From: Lutjanus erythropterus
Lineage: Eukaryota; Chordata; Actinopteri; Lutjaniformes; Lutjanidae
Length of the DNA: 64,000 nucleotides
Assembly (NCBI GenBank): GCA_020091685.1
Contig: CM034602.1
Coordinates: 771,051 to 835,050 of the forward strand
Reading direction: 5' to 3'
Shown here: positions 20,701 to 33,500 of the stretch, one piece after another
Position numbering within the stretch: position 1 is the stretch's first letter
Layout of the letters: every line of letters begins with the position of its first letter
Position numbers and translations under genes: made by a program
Notes under the pieces: generated by a model
Database searches by the model: none
The model's input: the letters and a program-made list of their open reading frames with translations, nothing else
Told to the model about the DNA's origin: nothing

Positions 20701-23700
20701 TCAGTCACAAACAAGTTTTAAGTTTTTTCTCCGATAGTTTCACAGCAGTAGCACAGATACAAACCCTGAAACCTTTTCAGTGTTTTTAGTTGTTTTTCTT
20801 TATTTTATTTAACAAACAAACAAACAAACAAAAAAACTTCTAAACTGTCGATTGTCGTCTAAGAAAGAACAGTAAGTAAAATTTAGATTCTCTGCTCGGA
20901 GACAAAGAGATCCCAGGAGGAGGCCGACACCTGAGCACCGACAGCAGACACACACCTGAGGGAGTCGTGTCCTGGGAATTTAAACACGTCTTTGTTTAAA
21001 GCAGATGTCAGTCACATATTAAAAGGCCAGCCAATCAGCTGCCGGCGTGTCACACCTTTCAGAGTGTTTGGGGATTTAGAGATCAGGAACAAACCAATCC
21101 ATCGGTTTTCCTCCTGTTACCAGGGTGACCTGATGCTCTGTTTTTCCCTAAATATAAAATCTGTGAACGGTGTGACGCTGATTTGATTTTAATGTGAAGT
21201 AACATGAGGACACGGATTTCCCAGAGGTCAGTTCAACAGTGATGTAACAGAAAAAAACAGAAAATTCAAGTTGAAGAAGCAACAAAATGTTTGCTTCAAT
21301 TGACATATCACATTTTCTTTGAGAGGGGATGAGTCACCTGCACGCACACACACACCACGCACACACCACGCACGCACGCACGCACGCACACACCACGCAC
21401 ACACACACCACGCACACACCACGCACGCACGCACGCACCACGCACACACCACGCACGCACGCACCACGCACACACACACCACGCACGCACCACGCACGCA
21501 CGCACCACGCACGCACACACCACGCACGCACACACCACGCACGCACACACCACGCACGCACACACCACGCACGCACGCACCACGCACGCACGCACCACGC
21601 ACGCACACACCACGCACGCACGCACCACGCACGCACACACCACGCACGCACCCCAACCATGCAACTATTAAATTAACAGAGTAGTTTTTTTTCATGCAAA
21701 ACAACAGAAAATGCTGTTTTCATCCTTCAACCTTTTCAGCCTTGAACTCTGAGTAACTGATGGGACATTTTTCATTATTTTATAAACATTAAAGGTCGAG
21801 ATTAAACCTGACAATTAACTTTAGTCTAAATAACTGCTACAGGGGAAGTGAAAATATACTTTGGGCTACTTTAGATTTCTGAGAGAAAATAACCAGTAAA
21901 GGTCTGAACCCTGATAAGGCTACAATTAATGATTATTTTCATTATTAAGAAATATGACAATAATTTATTCATTAACAGATTAGTTGTTTGGTTCATAAAA
22001 TATATTCAATATTCACATTTAAGAAGTTCAAATCAAATTTCAATTTAAAATCATTTACTCAAATGATTACTTCATTAGTTAATCCTGTCACAATCATATG
22101 TCTGTGTGCTCCACCTGTTTGGACCTATTTTTCAATTACTGATCAATATGGCAATAATTTTTAGACTAACTGACATTATACGTTTTATATTAAAATAGCA
22201 GTTACCTGTCTGTACCACATGGCGGGCTCTACACCTGCCAACCAGCCTGACTCCGCCCCTGGCTTGGCCTCCTCTTTCCCATGATGCCCTGCTTCACTCA
22301 GCTTCATCTTTTTCAGCTAGCGATCAATCTGGCGATCAGGCTTTGATTTTACACTAAAATTAAGAAATATTTAAATGGAAAATGGATTTTAAATGGATTT
22401 AAAGTGGCAGAAGGTTCTGGTCATGGTGTTAAAATCACAGAACAGGATCATTAGTCGGTCAGACACGTTCCCATCAACAGAACACGTCTCTTCTTAAAAA
22501 TTAAAAAGTGGCGAAACTTTTTCCTCTTCAGGTAAATGTTTCACTTCGTCTCTGCAGGCTGTGACACGTTGCAGAAAACCTTCTTCCTCTGGGCATGTCG
22601 CTTACTGGTTTACTGACTGGTTAAGAGGGTGTTGCCATGGTAACAAGAGAAACCAGCCCCTATCCTTCTCCTCTTCAAAAAAAACAAAAAAAAAACATGG
22701 CCGCCTGGAATGCTGGGAAACCCCCCCAGAAGAGTGACCGACTCTCCCTCACACATCCCCTCACAGAGGGGAGGGGTCTGTTTTAAAGTGCTGTGATTGG
22801 CTGAAGAGTTTGAACGAACAAACACACTCGCAGCTCTGATACGACGCCTCCTGGGCTGGGAAACACCGTCCCCCCTCCTCCTCCTCCTCCTCCTCTTCGT
22901 CTCCATTCAGTCAGAGCGGTATTCATTACAACAACAAGCCACATTCCTTTCAAGGTCACTCACTCACTGAGAGAGAGACAGATTAGTGATACTGATCAGC
23001 ACTTCACACACACTCCGAGTGTGTGTGTGTTTCTGCTTGTTGAATGTGTCACTTCATGGAGAAGTTTAGTGGGAGAGGTTAGACCAGGCTGCCAGAACTG
23101 TTAAAGGCTGTTTCTGACACTTGGATGAACCTGAAGCTCTTGCTGTTGAGTCATCAGGAGACACTGTGCTGAAATTAATTTGGTTTGTTGAAAATTGTTC
23201 ATATTATGAGGTCAAAAGTACAAGGCTGTGTCTATAAAATCTGTTCAGGAGTAGAGCTGGACATATCATATCCTGATATAAGACAGGATATTGTCTGTTT
23301 TTTAAAGGCTGTACAGTCTCTACAGTCAAACTGCAGATGATCACGGTGAGTCTCGCTCTCTGCAGCCTGTCCTCTGGATAAATCCGTGCTCTGACCAGCT
23401 GCAGTCGCTTGTAGCAACGCGCCGATGAACAATATGCAAATCGACATATTTTTGTAATTGATGACGTGAATCACATTGACAAATCACCCCAGGCCTCGTC
23501 ATTATATCAACTTTACTGATGACTATCGAAAATCTCATTACTCAACACACAGCAAATGGACCGCAGGTGGGAGTCAAACCAGCAGCCGCCGCAGAGAACC
23601 GACAGCCTCAGAACATGGAGCACATGTTCTACCAACTGAGCTATGTGACGCTTCTACATTCAGTTTTTTCTGCTCATCAAGTTATTGCTAAAAGATAATG

Positions 23701-24221
23701 GGGATGATAATTTGAATTACAATTTTCGTTTTTATTGGAAAAAAAATTAAATCATGATGATGTGATATTTATTGAGGTCTGAACTAAACAAACCGTCTAT
23801 CTTTCATCTGGAAAAGATTTTTTGGTCAGATCACCTCTGCAGCTCTACACAAACTCATTATAATGATGTTTTCTCACAGTTTTTCTTTTTCAAAAAATTG
23901 TGATTTTCATTTTCATTTGATCACGATTAATTGTGCAGCCCTAGTTAGCACATCTACGGGAATACTTGTCATGTGTTAGTTTCGAGCTAACAGACCAAGC
24001 ACTAGCTATTTATATAAGAAGAATCACAAAACTGAAAAACAAGCAGACAATCTCCTAATGTGTGCTGCATGTGTGAAAGAAAGCAATGAGATGTCATCAT
24101 CTTGACCTGATTCTCAGGGTAGTTTAGAGTTCATATAATTCATAAAGAATCTGAAATTTTCCTTTTTCCCCCCTAATCCTGCCCTGAATTCCACCAGCAG
24201 CCCTGAACTAGACAACTAAGA

Positions 24222-24262
<41 letters not shown>

Positions 24263-24484
24263 ATGGTTGTCAGCCTCAGCAGAGAGACCCTGAAGATAAA
24301 CGGACCACACTCAGCCGTCCCCTCATCAACAGTGAAGGGAGGTGCTGGTCATCATCAACATGTGTCCACAGCATCACGTCACACAGACACACACACACAC
24401 ACACACACACGTGACGATAAGGACACCTGGAAACCCCTCAACATGCCCCACCAGAAGAACTTCTCAAGTACCTTCTTCAGAACC

Positions 24485-24533
<49 letters not shown>

Positions 24534-27500
24534 TGAGGAATGTTAGAAATGAACAACAGGTTAGCAGTTATTTCTCCACAGGACATCGAGACACTGGAAT
24601 AACATCTGGGAGAGAACAGAGTGATTTCTCTCTGTCTCGTTGGACGGGGGCCCAGGACTCATAGAGGGACGGAGTGATCTCAGACAGAAAGAAGAAATCT
24701 GAATATCTCACAAGGCCAAATGTTGCTATATAATCTTTTTTTTTTTAAATGGAGGCAGGGATCAAATTGGAAGAGGATGCTGATGCTGATTCGATGGCTC
24801 TTCTGCACTGTGGTTCTCTCACCAGTCCCTCCACAACGTTGTGATCGCAACACTTCACACAAATTCAACCAATCCCCGTGAATTCTGTACAACCTTGCAA
24901 TTTTTTCCGAACTCCACAATTTTTCCAAAAATGCAGCCCATCATTGTAGCTTCCTGTGAGTTAGGGTTAGGGCTGTTGTTGTTGTTTATCAACGCTCTGT
25001 GCGCTTTTATTTGATCATTTTGTGTGTTGGTTTTTGAGTCGGAGCTCCAAAGAGATTTGACTTCTTTGTGGAATCCGCCTCAGGTGACCTCCTTCATTTA
25101 CAGAGGTTACACAGCTTAAACCCTCGAGTCAGCTCAGGTCTTTTTAGAGTTAAACCGTAAAGGACAGTTTCACCTATTCTGTGCAGGTTGTCCTCCTCCT
25201 GCTGAGGGAACATGTGACAAGGTTCAGACATGTGACCTTCTCTGGTTCAACACGCTTCCAGGAACACAGAGGTGTCAGGGGGCCCGTTAGCTTCTCAAGA
25301 TGCTTTAATTTACTTTTTCAGCGAACGCACTTTCCCCTCGACCCACCTCGTCTTCCTCCACTTGTGTTTCCCAGAAAGCATTTGGAGAAGCCCCAGAGAG
25401 CCGAGCTTGCTGCTCGCTGCTGCTGCTGCAGGTTTTATGTGCAGGTGGAGAGTTTTTCTGGGCACGAGCCACTTCTTCATACCTTTATACCCTCCAGACT
25501 GGAGTTTACAGTGTTTGGCCGGTGTCAGATGGATGCTTTAGCAGCACAAAAGTGAAACTGCAGTGGAAAGTAATAATTCAGGATATAGTCAGAATTACTA
25601 TACTGCCATAAAAACAACAAGGCTGAACTAAATCAAACATCAGGAGAACGTTGCACGAACACAAATTCATTTACTGTGGCCAGTTCTGGAGCTGGGTGAT
25701 ATCAACTAAATCAAATACAGCCCGCCCGATTTTATCTGCCAATTTTGATTTATCAAAACACCCACTATGATACGCTGCTCTGACCAATCAGCAGCCAGCA
25801 GTGTTCGTTGGCTCGCCTTTATCAACAGGACTAAATCCAAAATACTCCCAAACGGGGACAGAGACATTTTCCTTCTTTTTCCTAGTCAGCCCAGTAACTT
25901 CATCCCCAAGACGCCAGGTTTCTTCTCAACAAAGTCATGTTTATCAGCTCAGCTGTGCTCTGCAATACAGCATCTCCCTGTCAGTTTCATATGGGTCTCT
26001 GCAACCTTTAGGAGGGATGTCCCGATACAACTTTTTCACTTCCGATACGATACCGATATTGCAGCCTTGAGTATTGGCTGATACCGATATCGATCCGATA
26101 CGATATCAGCATGAATCATACATACTTTTATTACTTATTTTGTAGTGTGGAATGTTAGAAAAGGCTTGATCAAGTGATGTTAGTCAAACAGAGAACAATA
26201 GTCAGCAACCAGAGTCTCCTATGGATAGAAGTGCTGGAGCGGAAAATGGACGGCTTATCAGAGCGCTGATATCAGAGATTTTAGATGCAGTCCGATAAAA
26301 TCCGATACTCGTTTTTTGGCTGATATCGGTCCGATATCCGATATCAATATCGGATCGGGACACCCCTAACCTTTAGCATCAAAAGACATTTTTTAATCAG
26401 AAAAAGAAATCTGCTTTGAGCTGCAACAACTTCATTCTCTTTCTTCCCTGAAGACTTTTTTTGAATTAGCATTCACAGCTTATAGAGACTGAAGAAGACA
26501 AGTCACCGCAAAACTAATAAAAAACAGTTTGGACGACTCAAATTGTCAAGGCAACGTACTGAAGTATATTTTTGAGATTTGATTTTGAGAATTTTTTTAA
26601 AAACATTTTTTAAATAAACTGTAAAAAGTTTTGCTGACCTAAAATCTTAGTTGAGATAATGTACTTTTCTTCTTTAGATAAACTTGAATCTTTGAGTTTT
26701 AGAAATTAAATTTTTTTTTAAAAAATTCAGTGAGCTGTGAACCTGATTTGTCTTTTTGGTGCATGAGAATTAAATTTAATTGAAAATATAATAATTTTAA
26801 ACATCATTCCCTTTCATTTCAATGTATTTATGTGATATTTTTTAAATACAAGATTCTGAGTTTCTAAAACTTGAAGATTTAAATTTATCCAAGGAAAAAA
26901 AAAAATTGAGTATCTCAACAAAAGATCAGTCTCAAAGCTTGAGAGTCTGAGTTTGGTTCAAAAGTGACAGATCTATTGCAAAGCACTGCCTTGAAATTTT
27001 GAGTTTTCTCAACTTTTTTGTCTTAACAGTGGCTCTACAACAATGATGAATGAATGAAAAGTTTAGTTGTAGTTAGAGGAAAAAAAAGATATGTGATCAG
27101 TATCAGATGCTGCCGTATCGATATCAGACAAGAAAAAGAGATAGAGACGTCAGACGTCGTAGAGAGTGACAAACACCAAATCTTGATGTTACTTAAGATT
27201 TTGCAGCTGAAAATCCAGATGTGCTATCACACTGTCCAAGTTTAGCTGTCCACAGAAAGACCCCCCCCCCCACCCACACACCCACACACCCACACACACA
27301 CACACACATCTGTGTCTCTCTGTAATGTTCCTGTCTGTCTTCACTGTAAACTGTCCAACAGGGGGACAGAACTTCACTCCTTTTCCTTGTGTTTAGTCTG
27401 AGTTTGAGTCCACGTGGTGTCGTCTGTTTCTGTCTGTGGTGTTGAAACAGACTCTCAGTGTCTCCTGTCTGGGATCATTTGGCTGCAATGTGTCCAACAC

Positions 27501-30500
27501 AAAGTGTCGAGCTGTAAAACTGAACTCTGACATGTTATTGTGGAATAAAGCAGCAGTCAGCTGACAGCAGCTTGGCCTGTATCACACTAAGATGCTTTAA
27601 CACTTCACCTCAGCAAAAACATCTAAAACACCTAAAACTAACAGGTGAACACTGTTCATTCATGGTTTAACTCTGACTTTACCCCACATTGACCCACCTA
27701 ACCTTGAATCTACAGCCACTTTAGAATTTAATCAAAAGCTTGTTTAAGCACAGATCAACAACCCAATTAACCCTGAATTCAAAAGAGACGGCCTGCTAAG
27801 CCTTCAATCAACGACCCATTCAACAGCTGATGAAACAACTCATCAAGATGCTGCTTAACCTTCAATCAGCAGCTCATTTAACCTCAAGTAAACAGTCTGT
27901 TTATTCGTGAATCAACAGCTGGTTTAACCTGGGATTTACCACCCGTTTAACCTGAATCCACAACTCATTTAACCTTAAATCATCAGCTCGTTTAACCTGA
28001 AATCAACAGCCTGTTAAACCTTGTATCATAAACTGGTTTGGCCCTAAAATCAGCAACCCATTTAACTGCCAGTCAACAGTCCATTTCACCTGAAATCAAC
28101 AGCTGTGTGACACCAAATCAACACCATAACTGAACGGTCTGTATGACCCTGTATCATCAAGAGGGTTGGCCTTGAATCAATAACCCATTTAATCTCGAAT
28201 CAGAAGTCCATTTAACCTGGAATTTATAGTTCAACCTCTAATCAACAGCTGATGTTATAGCAAATCAATACCCTGTTAAACCTTGAATCAACAGCTTATT
28301 TAAGACTGGATCAAGCACCCATTTAAACCCGAATCCAAAGCCCGCTACACCTTGAATCAACAACAAATGATCAGCAATCATCAGAAATCAGCAGCTGATT
28401 TCACAATGAATCAAAACCACATTTAACCCTGAATCAATTATTCATTTACCCTTGAATCAAAAGTTGATGTCACACCAAATCAACACCCTGTTTAACCTTG
28501 AATCAGACATCCATTCAACCTGGAATCTGCAGCTCATTTAACCTCCAATTAAGAGCTGATGTGAGGGCAAATCAATACTTTGTTTAAACCTTGAATCAAA
28601 AGTACTTTTTTTTATGGAATCAAATCTGTCTGTGTAGATTTGTTTAACCTGAAGTCACCTGTTGTCTACACCGAGGAAGAGCTTTTTAAAATAAATGTCT
28701 GTGTCCTTCATACATTTAGAAACCCGCCCTCCATCTCCACACATGAACAGATTGAGGTTAAACTCTGACCTTTGACCTGAAGCTGCACGACCCCGGTGTT
28801 AAACCCTGATTAGGCTGAGCTGTTGTTTAGCAAACTCCAAATACAAGCTGCTTGTCACATGAACTGCTAGTCAACACATATTTGTGTTGTAATTCTCTGT
28901 TGTGTAAGTAATGTAAAGGCAACAGCCGAAGTTCTTCACCTGGGGGTTACAGTAAGGCATTCTGGGAACTGTAGGAGTAAAAGAAATAGATCATGTACTA
29001 GTAATTAGAATAATAAAATCCCTCAATGTGTTAAAGGGATAGTTCAGGTTTTTGAAGTGAGATTTTATTAAACAGTACTAACATTTCGTATTATGTATGA
29101 AATGCAATGCAAACATATAAATTAGTATTGTGGACTTTTGATCATGGTATTATTGTACTGTGAGGTTTTGGTTCTTTACATCTCTATGATCAAACACAGT
29201 TTTAATGATTAAAATTCAAAATGGTGATACTAATCACACAGAATTTCATCACAGTTTATTGTCAAACAACAATATAAGTTCATTTTGACTATTTTCACCA
29301 CTTTCCCTTGCTGTCAGACAGACTTTTCTAATAGGAACCTGCTGTTAGACGAGCCGAATATCACTCCCTCCAAACCATCCAAATTCTATGGACAAAATCA
29401 GTCATTTCAGCTCCCAGAAGACAGGAGCTTTTGGTCGCCTGCTGCCTCCATCTGCTAGTTAGTTAGTGTTATTGTGTGACTTCAGTGAATCCAGTCTAAC
29501 CCTTTTAAACGCTTAAGTCACATAATTACAGAAACAAACTACCAGATCAAGGCAACAGGAGACCAGAAACTCTTGAGTTCTGTGAGGAAGGATGACAGTT
29601 TTTGTCAGTGGAGTTTGGTTTGTTTGGAGAGAGTTTTATTTGTCTCATACGACAGTGGTTTCCTATCAGAAAAGTCCGTCTGACAGCAAGGTAACGTGGT
29701 GAAAATATTCTAAATATAGCGTACACTTAAACTGATATTGATTTTCTGAACAACCATAATACACTGACCTCAAACAACTGCACTTCACAAAACCCAAACT
29801 ATCTGTTTAAATATCCCTGCCTGATGAGATGTAACAGAAGAGGGAAGGACTTGCAGGACTTTTCCATTACAGCCAAAACAGATTTATTAAAACACGACAA
29901 ATGACAGTTCAGAGGTTTTAGCGGCCAAATCATCATGAGGTCAAGAGACTGTGACACCAGCGGCGAGGCAGGTCACTGACAGTGTCTGAGAGGACAGAGG
30001 TGATGGCAGTAAAACTCTGCATGATGGACAGAGGAGCTCGTCCAGCTGGAGGAGGAAACACAGCACAAGTGCTGAAACTTGGCAGCGGCCGTCCGTGGTG
30101 CTGGATAACAGACAGCTCCGAGCGGCTGATAGATGCAGGCCAGCGGGACAGTTTGGCAGGGCTGGAGAACTGAACGCTGAGCTAAATTTGGTGAGAAGAT
30201 GAGGAAAGCTGGACTGAACGGCAGCTGTGGAGGAAATACAGGCTGAAAAGTCTGAACCTGTTCTTCCATCTGGGAAAACCACAGTGTGACGGTCACTGAT
30301 TTTGTTTCAAGCCTCAGGGGGATGATTCACAATGTTGATGGTTTCATTCAACAGCAGCCTGCTGAGTGACACATTCTATTTTTAGGTCTTTTAAGGTAAT
30401 TAAGCACCAATGCAATCTGTCTTCATGATGAATATTCAAAAACTGCAGCTTTAGACTGTCAGCACCAGATGCTTCAAACTGAACAGAACACAGACACCCA

Positions 30501-33500
30501 CTGCATTTAGACAAAGGGAGGAGAGTGTTAGAATTAAAATCAGTGTCTTTTCCAGATGTCACGGCTGAAGGGACAAGTTTCCTGTCCTGTTACACCACTG
30601 ATCATCAGCCGCTCCAGCGAGAACAAAGCAGCACACGTCCACTGATACACTAAATCTCTTGTAGAACAGCTGTGAGACTGAGCTCTAAGACCACTGAGTT
30701 AAAGGGAAACTCCGCAAATTTTACACATGAAGGTCAGTTCATCAGTCACAAGGACGACTGCTCAGATCTATATAGCTCTCTGTGTCTCTGTGGGACATTT
30801 ATCATGTCACAGTGATGTCATCAGGGTGACATCAGAAAGCCTGGGGGCAGGGTGGGCATTTACCAGGCACATAGGGTCCAACAAAAAGGCAGTCAGACCG
30901 CCGTTACGAAGGCAGCAGTGAAGTCCCGCCTCTTCACCTGCATGAAACGCACCCAGGAGCGAGAGACAGCACCTGCTCTTCTCCTGTCAGGAAAACCGCG
31001 GACTCGATTTCCTGACAGGCAGAAGTTTGTGTCCCTGTAGCTACATAACGATTCAGCATGGTCACCAGAAGTGAAATGCACCATAAAACTAGCTAAAAAC
31101 CACCAACCCAGTGAAAGATAACCGCTCAGACTCAAGACGAACTACGTCTGCCCGTAGGTCAGAGGCAGACTCTGGCACAAAAAGAAAAGTGTTTTTTAAG
31201 AGCCTTGCTCCAACAGACCAAATTTTCCTATATTTTTTGGTCTTTATGTCCAAACAATCTTAAATTAAGTTTTAAAAATGTCATTTTACACAAGATTATG
31301 CATTAATCTCATTAGGACATTTAACCTGCAAGGTACACTTTAAACTATTCAATCAGATTAAAGAAAAAATGTAATTACACTCTCTCAATTTTAAGCACTT
31401 TATCAAAAAAATCCAAGCACATTTCAAACCTTAAAATTCAGGCATTTTCAAGGAATTCCAGCACCTGTGTGAACCTTATATCTTCATGGACCAGTGTGTA
31501 AGAGTTAGCGCCATCTGCAGGTGAGGTCAAAGACTGTAAACAACCAAATCCCACTCCCTTTACCCTCACCTTCCAAGCATGTAAGAGAAACCCTGCAAAG
31601 GTTTTACGTAAAGCCAGAGGTTTGTCTGTTCTGAGTTACTGTAGAAACACGGCGGCACAATATGGCGGACTCCATGACAGAGGCCACGCTGCCTGCATAA
31701 GTACAAAGAGCTCATTCTCAGGTAAGAAAAACACAACTATTCTTATTTTAAGACGATTAGACACTAATGGAAACATACTATATTCATATTTTATTACATT
31801 TCTGCAATGTTTTACCAAGGAGTTCCCTAAAAAGAATTGTTGATCACACTAGGGCTGGGCGATATGGACCAAAAGTCATATCCCGATATATTTAGGCTGA
31901 ATATCGATATACGATATATATCCCGATATTTTTTCCGCAAAGTGAGAGCAAATGTTCAGTCAAGGTCAAAGCTAAATAAGACATGTCACAAGTAGTCTTA
32001 TTGAAACCGGCTATTTCAGTGAACAGTGGCAAAATCAAATGAATAAATAATAAACAGGTTTCTTCACCTGGTTCATGAAAAAAATGCTCAGTTGTTCAAA
32101 TAATAAAATTTAAACATAAATACTGTACCTTTTTTTAAATTAAAGCTCCGTGCACATTTAAATAAAAATATATCTTAAATAAAAATAGCCTATAAAATAA
32201 AATAGGCCAATCTTTTTCTGAAATAAATCTATTCATGAGAAAAGTACAATAAACATTTTTTTTTAGTTTGACAACTATAAATGGCTTATTGAAATTGAAT
32301 CCGACTTGTTCCACAGTTGCAACAGGGACCATATCTTTTGCAATGTGATAGGACACCGCTTTCGTTATAGTACACCACTTGTCACTTTTCTTTTCATAAG
32401 GCACACTGCGGGAAATGAGGCTTGCAGTGGGCTTTGTTTCGGGGCTGGAGCTTTTTCGGGTTGTGGATGGCTTGCGGCTGGGGCTTCTGCAGCGCGCAGC
32501 TTCACACACTCTTCGTACTGCAGTTTGTGTGGTGAAATAGATTTGTAGTGCTTCCACCCCTGGCTGTAACTTGTTTACCACACTCCCTACATATAGCGTG
32601 ATTTTGTTGCTCATCTGATACTTTAAAACCGAACCAAATTACTGAGCCACTGCTTTTTCGTTTACTAACCAATTCCTCCTTCGCGCGCTCTGCAGCCGTT
32701 GTTGCTTCCTCCATGCTTGTTGAAGAGTGCCGGAGTGTCTCTCCCTGCCCCTCTCCCCTCTGTGCACGAAAGAGGAGGGGCGGGGGTGCACGGAGCAGTG
32801 CAGAGAGCTCCGGGTCATCAGCGCAGCAGAGCAAGGATCACAACGCAAATTTGAACTATATCGATATATACGATATAGTCTAATTCCATATCACATTTAA
32901 AAATATATCGATATAATTTTTATATCGATATATCGCCCAGCCCTAGATCACACCCTCTATCATTTTTTAAAATCCTGTTGCCAATCAATAAAAGCCCTCC
33001 CTCCAACTTCATAGAAGTGCAAAAACAAATCACTGGTGAAAACAGCAGCAGTTATGATTGACAAACCCACACACACAAAAGAAGAGTGAATAAAAGCAGG
33101 ACATCAAAATCCACCGTTTGTGAGACTTTGATTCAGGACACGAACAACAGAACATTTTGACCCCATCCTTCTCCTCTTACCTTCACACCCACGACCTTCT
33201 TCAGATTTCGGCATTCGCTGTTGTCCACTTCCTCTTGCTCTGTTGTCATGGCAACGGGCTGGCCAATCCCTGCAGAGTCCAGTGCCATATTTCCAAGCTG
33301 CTCAGCTGCAGCTAACTCCGGGTTTTGTTGGCCCTCAAACGGGCCGCTGCGAGGGGCCCCTAACGGCAGGATGGGGGCCACCAACTCTTTCTCAGTGTTC
33401 ACCACTCCAGTGGCCACAACCTCCATTTTCTCCTTCTTAGTTTTCACCCCGTCTTTGTCCTTTTTCACAGCGGGGAGGGTACGGGAGGGTTTACTCAACT

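Larger units (their letters stand above)
17936..33180 (-). other. znf609 intron 2 (15.2 kb)
   Basis: The intron between exons 2 and 3, phase 0. It holds, from left: a GGA trinucleotide run (19227-19265), a CACGCA array (21340-21655), a rearranged exon 5/intron 5 copy (22080-22560), a tRNA-like segment (23562-23651), C/CA runs (24222-24532), hAT-type MITEs, a 23-nt array (27690-28640), a TTAA-ended element (29032-29810) and a hAT element (31850-32945). The stretches 17.94-21.3 kb, 25.15-26.0 kb and 29.82-31.84 kb contain only anonymous sequence or unclassified repeats, with no exon-like reading frame that I recognise. Confidence 0.85.

Noticed and set aside
21228-21704. Overlapping open frames of 108-158 codons rich in Cys-Val or Thr-His
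   Set aside because: They are produced by the CACGCA tandem array, which is open in most frames.
27690-28640. Regularly spaced repeats considered as a CRISPR-like array
   Set aside because: The units are contiguous and degenerate without unique spacers, and the genome is vertebrate.
29941-30282. 113-codon minus-strand open frame in intron 2
   Set aside because: No homology recognised. It overlaps another open frame on the same strand, and no splice sites or conservation can be argued.
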